Assembly (NCBI GenBank): GCA_938003765.1
Contig: CALKYE010000069.1
Span: forward strand, 1 to 5,739
Direction of reading: 5' to 3'
Length of the DNA stretch: 5,739 nucleotides
Source of the DNA: an uncultured Planctomycetia bacterium
GTDB taxonomy: Bacteria; Planctomycetota; UBA1135; GCA-002686595
The position numbers and the translations under genes are program-made. The notes beneath the pieces are model-generated. The model was not told the DNA's origin. It searched no databases and saw only the letters and a list, made by a program, of their open reading frames with translations. Below, piece by piece: positions 1-5,222 of this stretch. Within the stretch, counting starts at the first letter, position 1. Each line of letters begins with the position of its first letter.

Positions 1-641
1 AGCGGCATGCGGAACCAGGTCATGCCCGGCGCGCGCATCTTGTGCACCGTGACGATGATGTTGAGCCCGGTGAGGATCGACGAGAAGCCGGTGATGAACA
101 CGCCGACCGCCGTCAGCGCGACGTTCGAGTTGGCGTAGGTGCTCGAGTAAGGCGCGTAGAACGTCCAGCCGGTGTCCACCCCGCCCATCACGATCGCGAG
201 GAAGCTCACCACCCCGCCGATCATGTACACGTACCACGACAGCAGGTTGAGCCGCGGGAAGGCCATGTCCTTCGCGCCGATCATGATCGGCACGAAGAAG
301 TTCCCCAGCACGCCCGGGATCGAGGGCACGAGGAAGAAGAAGATCATCACCAGCCCGTGCATGGTGAAGAGCTTGTTGTAGGTCTCCGCCTGCACCAGAT
401 CGCCCTGCGGCGTGGCGAGCTCGAGCCGCAGCAACACGGCGAACAGTCCGCCGAGGAAGAAGAAGCCCGTGACGGACAAGAGGTAGAGGATGCCGATGCG
501 CTTGTGGTCGACGGTGAACAGCCACGAGCGCCACGAGTAGTCGGCGGTGAGGTAGTTCTCCCGCGACGCGCGCCCCAGCGCGTGTGACGGCGCGGGGGTC
601 GTTCCGGGGGGCGGCGCGGGGACGGGTCCAGCGGCGCTCAT
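1..641 (-). CDS. coxA: Cytochrome c oxidase subunit I (CoxA/CtaD), N-terminal part, cut by window edge
   Basis: Catalytic subunit of a heme-copper oxygen reductase, which reduces O2 to water and pumps protons across the cytoplasmic membrane. I translated this frame by hand: 213 codons plus 2 nt are open to the window edge. After a Pro/Ala-rich N-terminus (about residues 1-20) comes the subunit I signature VDHKRIGILYL (44-54). TMHGLVMIFFFLVP (93-106) follows, with H95 as the expected low-spin heme a ligand. GN at 113-114, D125 in GAKDMAFPRLN and N132 align in spacing with N121, D132 and N139 of the Rhodobacter D-channel. SS at 187-188 and N194 also fit. This points to an A-family oxidase, but the binuclear-centre histidines, the cross-linked Tyr and the Glu of helix VI lie off the window. 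The ATG overlaps the coxB stop as ATGA and has an AAGGAG ribosome site 5 nt upstream, so the start is secure. Confidence 0.96.
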   Translation of the reverse strand, partial: MSAAGPVPAPPPGTTPAPSHALGRASRENYLTADYSWRSWLFTVDHKRIGILYLLSVTGFFFLGGLFAVLLRLELATPQGDLVQAETYNKLFTMHGLVMIFFFLVPSIPGVLGNFFVPIMIGAKDMAFPRLNLLSWYVYMIGGVVSFLAIVMGGVDTGWTFYAPYSSTYANSNVALTAVGVFITGFSSILTGLNIIVTVHKMRAPGMTWFRMP

Positions 642-1633
642 GGCCTCTCCTTGGCGCCTTGAGGCGCGTCGAGCGATTCGATGTAGGCGATCAGCGCCAG
701 CAACTGCTCCTCGCCGACCTGACCGGAGTAGCTGGGCATCAGCGGCTCGAAGCCCTCGGCGAGTTTGGCGGCGGGGTTGAGGACCGACTCGCGCACGTAG
801 TCGGCGTCGAAGGTCACAGAGCCGCCGCCGCGCAGGCGCGATTCACGCCCCCAGCGCTGCGCGAGGTCGGGGCCGCGCGCTCCGGACTGCGCGTTGTGGC
901 AGGTGTCGCAACGCAGGCTCGAGAACAGCTTGGCGCCGGCCTCGCGCGGCGACTCGGCCGCGCCGGCGCCCGCGAGCCAGGCCTGGTAGTCGACGGGATC
1001 GAGCGCGTACACGCGACCGATCATCTGCGAGTGCTTCGTTCCGCAGTACTCGGCGCAGAACAGGTGGTACTCACCCGGCTGGGTGGCCTCGAACCACGTC
1101 GTCGAGTAGCGCCCGGGCACGACGTCGCGCTTGATGCGGAACGCGGGCACGTAGAACGAGTGGATCACGTCCTCGCTGATCATGCGCAGCTTGACCGGCA
1201 CGCCGACCGGCACGTGCAGGTCGTTGATCTCGCGCTGCCCCGTGGGGTGCTGCATCTTCCACATCCACTGCTTGCCGGTGACGTCGATCTGCATCGCGTT
1301 CGACGGCGCGCGCACGGTGCGGAAGTAGACCTTCGCCCCCCACACGAAGATCACCATCGCGATCGCCAGCGGCACGAGCGTCCACAGGAGCTCGAGCGGC
1401 AGCGAGCCTTCGATCGGCGTCGGATGGACGCCGGGACGTCGCCGGAAGCGCACGGTGAAGCCGATCACCAGCGCGAAGATCAGCACCGAGAAGAAGATCG
1501 AGACGCCGACCAGGAACGCGTACAGCGCGTCGACTTCGCCGGAGATGGTCGAAGCGCTCGGCGGGAACAGCGGCGCCGTTCCCGAGCCTCGGTACGTCTG
1601 CGGCCCCAGCGCAAGCGCGAACCAGCTCGTCAT
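638..1633 (-). CDS. coxB: Cytochrome c oxidase subunit II with fused cytochrome c domain (caa3 type)
   Basis: Electron-entry subunit of the oxidase, 331 aa. A short N-terminal segment is followed by two membrane helices (about 36-60 and 81-103). Next is the periplasmic cupredoxin domain, with the aromatic patch QWMWKMQHP (122-130) that passes electrons to CuA. The CuA ligands are complete: H158 in DVIHSFYVP, then C193, E195, C197, H201 and M204 in the CAEYCGTKHSQM motif. A C-terminal cytochrome c domain (about 228-325) carries CDTCH (C242, C245, H246) and a likely axial Met at 299 in EPLMPSYSG. The fusion makes this a caa3-type oxidase, able to take electrons directly from ACIII without a separate soluble cytochrome c. 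The ATG overlaps the sco stop (ATGA) and has GGAGG 7 nt upstream. The start gives MTSWFALALG, weakly signal-like; the longer open frame upstream is only the sco gene read in another frame. Confidence 0.97.
   Translation of the reverse strand: MTSWFALALGPQTYRGSGTAPLFPPSASTISGEVDALYAFLVGVSIFFSVLIFALVIGFTVRFRRRPGVHPTPIEGSLPLELLWTLVPLAIAMVIFVWGAKVYFRTVRAPSNAMQIDVTGKQWMWKMQHPTGQREINDLHVPVGVPVKLRMISEDVIHSFYVPAFRIKRDVVPGRYSTTWFEATQPGEYHLFCAEYCGTKHSQMIGRVYALDPVDYQAWLAGAGAAESPREAGAKLFSSLRCDTCHNAQSGARGPDLAQRWGRESRLRGGGSVTFDADYVRESVLNPAAKLAEGFEPLMPSYSGQVGEEQLLALIAYIESLDAPQGAKERP
647..652 (-). promoter_or_regulatory. Ribosome-binding site of coxA
   Basis: AAGGAG on the minus strand with 5 nt to the ATG at 641, embedded in the end of coxB. 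It supports the coxA start, which also overlaps the coxB stop as ATGA. Confidence 0.82.
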
Positions 1634-2478
1634 GCCGAGGCCTCCGCCGCCCGCGCCCGGCGCTCGCGCAGAAGGTTGCGGACGATGAACGCGCCGGCCG
1701 CGACGACGGTGAGCACGCCCGCTGCGCGCAGCACGCTCAAGACCGCGAAGCCGTAGCGCCCTTCCCACGGATCGTAGTGGAAGCAGCGGAGCACGATCTG
1801 ATCGACGAACGACCCGACCTTGCCCTGGCCGGCGTCGACGAGCGCGAGCTTGAGGTCGCGCGGGTCGTAGCCGATGCCGTAGAGGTAGTGCGTGAGCACG
1901 CCGTCGGCGCTCGCGACCATCACGCCCGCGGCGTGCGCGTACTCGTCGCGCTCGGCGTCGAAGGCGTAGCGGAAGCCGAGCGCGTCGGCCAAGGCCTTCA
2001 CGTTGGCTTCGTCGCCGGTGAGGAAGCGCCAGCCGTCGAAGGCGCGCGCCTCGCGCGGATCGGCGAAGCGGTTCGAGTCGAGATCGCTGAGGTAGCGGCT
2101 CTTCTTGCCCGCGGCGAGCTCGGGCCCCTCGCTCGGATCGATGCTCAGCGTCACGACGCGGAAGTCCTCGCCCAGCTCGAGCTGCACGGCGCGCATCGCG
2201 CTGACGAGGTCGTTGAGCACGAGCGTGCAGAGCATCGGGCACTCGTAGTACACGAGCGCGAACACGACCGGGCGTCCGTCGAACAATCGCCCGAGCGACA
2301 CGCTCGCGCCGACTTCGTCGCGGAACTCGAGCTCCAGCGGCACGCGCTCGCCGAGCTTCTGATCGATGCCGACGTCCTCGGCGCCGTCGAAGCGCTGGAT
2401 CGCGTCCAAGCGCTGGGCGCTGACGAGCGAGCCGCTCATCAAGACCATCAACAGCGCACACGCCCACCTGTTCAACAT
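1630..2478 (-). CDS. sco: SCO1/SenC-family copper chaperone with C-terminal membrane anchor
   Basis: Thioredoxin-fold protein of the SCO1/SenC/PrrC family, expected to deliver copper to, or reduce the cysteines of, the CuA site in CoxB, which the next gene encodes. It has 282 aa. Residues 1-21 form a signal peptide ending VSA before QR. The metal site is CPMLC (C80, C84), and H182 in EYAHAAG is the likely third ligand. Further family-like blocks are VVTLSIDPSE (108-117), HYLYGIGYDPRDL (197-209) and CFHYDPWEGRYG (232-243). A hydrophobic helix near 244-267, followed by an Arg-rich tail, anchors the C-terminus, whereas classical SCO1 is anchored at its N-terminus. The ATG lies 8 nt beyond the preceding stop (7-nt gap, with a weak GTGAGG upstream), and the 3' end overlaps coxB by 4 nt. 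Family assignment is firm; the choice between copper transfer and thiol reductase is inference from context. Confidence 0.94.
   Translation of the reverse strand: MLNRWACALLMVLMSGSLVSAQRLDAIQRFDGAEDVGIDQKLGERVPLELEFRDEVGASVSLGRLFDGRPVVFALVYYECPMLCTLVLNDLVSAMRAVQLELGEDFRVVTLSIDPSEGPELAAGKKSRYLSDLDSNRFADPREARAFDGWRFLTGDEANVKALADALGFRYAFDAERDEYAHAAGVMVASADGVLTHYLYGIGYDPRDLKLALVDAGQGKVGSFVDQIVLRCFHYDPWEGRYGFAVLSVLRAAGVLTVVAAGAFIVRNLLRERRARAAEASA
1641..1645 (-). promoter_or_regulatory. Ribosome-binding site of coxB
   Basis: GGAGG on the minus strand with 7 nt to the ATG at 1633, inside the 3' end of sco. It decides the coxB start, since the reading frame itself is open far upstream through sco. 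Confidence 0.8.
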
Positions 2479-2485
2479 CGCGGCC

Positions 2486-2866
2486 TCACTTGCGCTCCCC
2501 GCGCGTCGGCAGGCCGCGCTCAGCGGTCAGTTCCATGGCGCGTTCGACCGGGATGCGAACGACCCCGGCGGAGCGATCGACCCACTCATAGCTCGTGGTG
2601 AGCTGACGCTCGCGCTCGCGGTGCGCGATCAAGTCAGCGGACGTTTCGCGCTGCAGGCGCGGGGCCGGCGGCTCGACGGGCTCGTACATCGGGTGCGGCG
2701 CCTGATCCGCGGACTGGCTGCGCTCGTCGAGCGCGTCGAACAGCGCCCGCATGGCCCAAAACGACGCGACCACGAGCAGCGCGAGCGCCAGCGTGAAGAG
2801 AACGATCGGCCGGAGCGCAGCATCGCTGCGTTCGTAGCCCTCGGCGGCTCGATCGGTGTTGCTCAT
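2486..2866 (-). CDS. Small single-helix membrane protein of the ACIII/caa3 operon, function unknown
   Basis: A 126-aa protein that I cannot assign to a named family with certainty. A polar N-terminus (1-19) is followed by one strong membrane helix (about 20-41, IVLFTLALALLVVASFWAMR) and then a Pro-rich linker (57-70, HPMYEPVEPPAPR). A charged stretch (72-90, rich in Arg and Glu) leads to a compact tail, YEWVDRSAGVVRIP (93-106) and VERAMELTAERGLPT (107-121). From memory, unchecked, similar WVD..AGVVRIP..RAM tails occur in small proteins beside cox/act genes of Acidobacteriota and related phyla. The predicted topology places the tail outside the membrane. Lying between actF and sco, it may be an accessory subunit of ACIII or an assembly factor for the ACIII-oxidase complex. 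The ATG is the only reasonable start, because no in-frame ATG, GTG or TTG lies in the 36-nt gap upstream. No clear Shine-Dalgarno precedes it, unlike its neighbours. Confidence 0.85.
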   Translation of the reverse strand: MSNTDRAAEGYERSDAALRPIVLFTLALALLVVASFWAMRALFDALDERSQSADQAPHPMYEPVEPPAPRLQRETSADLIAHRERERQLTTSYEWVDRSAGVVRIPVERAMELTAERGLPTRGERK

Positions 2867-2902
2867 GGTTGGTGGGTGTGCCCGACGGGTTGGAGCGCGC
2901 GC

Positions 2903-4108
2903 TCAGTGGTGCGCGGCGGCGGCCCGCGGGTCCGGCTCGGGCAGCGAGGTCAGCGGACGGGAGCGGAGCGCGCTCGCGAACGCGCCGAACCACAACCCGC
3001 CGATGCCGACGAAGGACGTGATCAGACTCCAGTGGAGCGGCGACTGCGCGTGGCCGCCGCCGTGGTCCGCGCCCTCCGCACCGTGGGCGAAGGCCGGCGC
3101 GACGTACCACACGAGATCCGCGAGGCGCATGAGCAGCATGAAGCCCGCGATCGCGCCGAGCACGCGCGGGTTGCGCTTGACGCCCTTGGAGAGCAGCACG
3201 AGGAACGGCAAGGCGAAGTGCAGCGCGATCAACACCAGCGCCAGCGCGCCCCACGCCCCCACCGTGCGGCGCAGGTACCAGGGCGTCTCCTCGGCGAGGT
3301 TCGCCGACCAGATGATCACGAACTGCGAGTAGTTGACGTAGGCCCACAGGAGCACGAAGGCGAACATCAGCTTGCCCAGGTCGTGCACGTGCGAAGGCTG
3401 CAGGCGCGATCCGACCTCGGCGTCGCGCACGGCGCAGCTCGAGAGCAGGATCGTGAAGGCCAGCGTCGAGAGGCCCTGGCCGAGGATGAACACGACGCCG
3501 TAGATGGTCGAGAACCAGTGCGGCTCGAGCGACATCGACCAGTCGAAGGCCGCGAAGCTCATCGCGAGGAAGTACAGCGCGAGGCCGGGGCCGGAGATCG
3601 TGCGCAGCCGCCCGAGCGCCGCTTCGCCGCCGCCCTGGTCGTGCTTGCGCGCGTTCGCGGCGAGCAGCAGCGACAGGCCGATCCAGATCGCGAAGAACAG
3701 CGCCGCGCGCGCGAGGAACCCGGTGCTGTTCAGGTACGGCGCCTTGTGCGCGAGCAGCTCGTCGTTCGCCACGACGTCGGCGTGGGTCCACTCGTACAGC
3801 TCGTGCATCCCCAGCGCGATCGGGACGAACAGCAGCGCGAACAACGGCAGCGTTCGCATCGCCGCTTGCATCCAGCGCTGAATCGCGAGCCCCCACGCTC
3901 CGCCGGTGAGGTAGTGCAGCATCGACAGCGCGAGGCTGCCGAGCGGCAGCGCGATCCAGTAGAGGAACGCGATCAGCCACATCCGCGCGAACGCGGTGGG
4001 TTCGGTGCTCCAGGCCCAGGCGCTGGCGGCGAGGCCGAGCGCGCCGACGCCGAACGACAACTTGCGCCAGCCTTCGAGGCGCTGCCGGAAATCCACGTGG
4101 GCGCTCAT
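2903..4108 (-). CDS. actF: Alternative complex III subunit ActF (NrfD-like integral membrane protein)
   Basis: Membrane subunit of alternative complex III, related to ActC and to the NrfD/PsrC quinol-interacting family. It is 401 aa, near the usual length. I count ten hydrophobic segments, at about 19-35, 44-66, 84-104, 130-152, 173-190, 200-222, 244-268, 284-307, 315-337 and 358-380. Conserved-looking blocks are FAAFDWSMSLEPHWFSTIYG (185-204) and HDLGKLMFAF (242-251) followed by WAYVNYSQFVIIWSANL (255-271), typical of ActF-type proteins. A loop at 342-359 is rich in His and Gly (H342, H349, H353, H359), and the protein ends in AAAAHH. The ATG overlaps the actE stop (ATGA), and GGAGG lies only 4 nt upstream, a short spacing. 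Together with ActC it forms the membrane core that oxidises quinol and may move protons; which of the two holds the working quinol site here cannot be read from this window. Confidence 0.94.
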   Translation of the reverse strand: MSAHVDFRQRLEGWRKLSFGVGALGLAASAWAWSTEPTAFARMWLIAFLYWIALPLGSLALSMLHYLTGGAWGLAIQRWMQAAMRTLPLFALLFVPIALGMHELYEWTHADVVANDELLAHKAPYLNSTGFLARAALFFAIWIGLSLLLAANARKHDQGGGEAALGRLRTISGPGLALYFLAMSFAAFDWSMSLEPHWFSTIYGVVFILGQGLSTLAFTILLSSCAVRDAEVGSRLQPSHVHDLGKLMFAFVLLWAYVNYSQFVIIWSANLAEETPWYLRRTVGAWGALALVLIALHFALPFLVLLSKGVKRNPRVLGAIAGFMLLMRLADLVWYVAPAFAHGAEGADHGGGHAQSPLHWSLITSFVGIGGLWFGAFASALRSRPLTSLPEPDPRAAAAHH

Positions 4109-4686
4109 CGGGCCTCCAGTCGCGCGCGCTCGTCCGGCGCCACGTCGTCGAGCGTCGCGTTCTGCGAGAGCTGGAGCGCACGCACGTAGGCGATGATCTT
4201 CCAGCGATCCTCGGCGCGGATCCGGTCGGCGTAGTCGTACATCGCGCCGAAGCCGTTCGAGATCACGTCGAAGTAGTAGCCGACCGGCGCCGAGCGCAGG
4301 CGCTCGATGTGCAGCGACGGCGGCCGCTTCATTCCGCGCTGGACGATCATCCCCTCGCCGAGGCCCGCGGCGTCGTGGCACGGCGCGCAGAAGATGCCGT
4401 AGCGCTCGCGGCCGCGCTCGAGCGCCGCGGCGTCGATCGCGAACGGGAAGGTCTCGACGTGCTTGCCGCCGACCTTGCCCGTCGACAGATGCGGGTCGAG
4501 TTCGAGCTGGCCGCGCGCGACGACGCCCTCGACGAGCGGGCGCACGACGCGGCCATCGGCGAAGAACGCGCTGGCCTCCATGGGCTCGCCCTTGGGCTGG
4601 TCGTGCATGTCCTGACGGCACGCCAGGCCACCGAAACCGACGAGCAGCGCCGGCCAGATCCGCAGCATCGAACGACGGCGCGCCAT
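4105..4686 (-). CDS. actE: Alternative complex III subunit ActE, mono-heme cytochrome c
   Basis: Heme c subunit of ACIII on the periplasmic side, part of the electron path from quinol to the terminal acceptor. It has 193 aa. The N-terminus is basic (MARRRSMLRI), followed by a hydrophobic stretch ending GGLAC. C23 could be a lipidated cysteine, as described for ActE elsewhere, although Gly at the -3 position makes the lipobox imperfect. The heme motif is CAPCH (C100, C103, H104). M149 in NGFGAMYDYADRI is the likely axial ligand, with M119 in QRGMKRPPSLH less likely. The end of the domain, RWKIIAYVRALQLSQ (161-175), is typical of cytochrome c C-terminal helices. The ATG overlaps the actD stop by one base (TGATG) behind a perfect AAGGAGGT with 9-nt spacing, which decides this start over the in-frame Met at residue 7. 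The 3' end overlaps actF by 4 nt. Confidence 0.95.
   Translation of the reverse strand: MARRRSMLRIWPALLVGFGGLACRQDMHDQPKGEPMEASAFFADGRVVRPLVEGVVARGQLELDPHLSTGKVGGKHVETFPFAIDAAALERGRERYGIFCAPCHDAAGLGEGMIVQRGMKRPPSLHIERLRSAPVGYYFDVISNGFGAMYDYADRIRAEDRWKIIAYVRALQLSQNATLDDVAPDERARLEAR
4113..4117 (-). promoter_or_regulatory. Ribosome-binding site of actF
   Basis: GGAGG on the minus strand, only 4 nt before the ATG at 4108, inside the 3' end of actE. The spacing is shorter than usual, so re-initiation after actE translation through the ATGA overlap probably contributes. Confidence 0.6.
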
Positions 4687-5222
4687 CAGTGCGGGACCTC
4701 CTTGACCGACAGCGCGCCGAGCCCGTCCATGAACACCTTGGTGGCCTTCATGTCGAAGCGCGGATCGCGCGAGAGGATCATCAGGAAGAAGCGGTTGCGG
4801 CTCGCCAGCTCGAAGGCCGGGACGTTGAACACCGGGTGATAAGGCTGCGGCAAGCCGTTGAGCCACAGCATGCCGAGCACCGCCGAGGCCGCGGCGAAGA
4901 GGATCGTCATCTCGAACGTGACGACGATGAAGGCCGGCCACGAGTTCATCGGACGACCGCCGATGTTGAGCGGGTAGTCGATCACGCTCGTCCAGTACTG
5001 CAGGCCGAAGCCGACGCACGCGCCGAGCACTCCGCCGGCGAGCACGATCCAAGGCAGCGAGGTGCTGTAGCCGAGCGTGTGCGCGACCTCTTCCATCGGC
5101 ACCGGCGTGTAGGCCTCCATCACCGTGAAGCCCTCGGCGCGCGAGCGCTTGGCCGCGGCGAGCAGCTCGTCGCCGTCGTGGAACTCGGCCAGGTAGCCGT
5201 AGATCGGGAACTTGGGCTTCAC
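4686..5222 (-). CDS. actD: Alternative complex III subunit ActD (DUF3341 family)
   Basis: Small membrane subunit of ACIII, 178 aa, the usual size. The N-terminal soluble part (about 1-50), with PIYGYLAEFHDGDELLAAA and GFTVMEAYTPVPMEE, matches the DUF3341 domain. Two membrane helices follow (about 57-77 and 97-121), joined by the characteristic loop YPLNIGGRPMNSWPAF (83-98). The C-terminal part, including NRFFLMILSRDPRFD (143-157), is soluble. In known ACIII structures ActD packs against the NrfD-like subunits; its own role is structural or still unclear. The start is GTG, within a 4-nt overlap (GTGA) with the actC stop, and GGAGG lies 10 nt upstream. No better ATG is available near the N-terminus. 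The final codons also contain the ribosome-binding site of actE. Confidence 0.96.
   Translation of the reverse strand: MKPKFPIYGYLAEFHDGDELLAAAKRSRAEGFTVMEAYTPVPMEEVAHTLGYSTSLPWIVLAGGVLGACVGFGLQYWTSVIDYPLNIGGRPMNSWPAFIVVTFEMTILFAAASAVLGMLWLNGLPQPYHPVFNVPAFELASRNRFFLMILSRDPRFDMKATKVFMDGLGALSVKEVPH
4696..4703 (-). promoter_or_regulatory. Perfect Shine-Dalgarno for actE inside actD
   Basis: On the minus strand the bases read AAGGAGGT, fully complementary to the 16S anti-Shine-Dalgarno, with 9 nt to the actE ATG at 4686. The site lies within the last codons of actD (encoding Lys-Glu-Val-Pro-His). It settles the actE start and suggests efficient independent initiation in addition to coupling by the TGATG overlap. 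Confidence 0.88.

Noticed and set aside
42..587. Plus-strand open frame of 181 codons near the left edge
   Set aside because: It is antisense to coxA, whose minus-strand translation carries unmistakable subunit I motifs. The His/Glu/Arg-rich product is a shadow.
584..1756. Plus-strand open frame of 390 codons
   Set aside because: It is antisense to coxB, where the CuA and heme motifs prove the minus-strand reading, and its translation is Arg/His/Asp-rich noise.
1634..2467. N-terminal extension of the coxB frame by some 278 codons
   Set aside because: The extension is sco read in a different frame and is Arg-rich without domains. The ATGA overlap and GGAGG place the real start at 1633.
1777..2601. 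Plus-strand open frame of 274 codons
   Set aside because: It is antisense to sco and the end of the 126-aa gene; its Glu/Val/Ala/Arg-rich translation has no recognisable fold or motif.
2867..2902. Possible terminator or promoter in the 36-nt gap
   Set aside because: The only inverted repeat (CCG/CGG around a single base) is too short to fold, there is no T-run, and no convincing -35/-10 pair is present.
2366..4189. A 607-codon open frame on the plus strand, rich in Arg, Glu, His and Gln
   Set aside because: It is antisense to actF, the small gene and part of sco, all of which have clear motifs. Its composition is the usual shadow of GC-rich genes on the opposite strand, with no hydrophobic core, domain or ribosome site.
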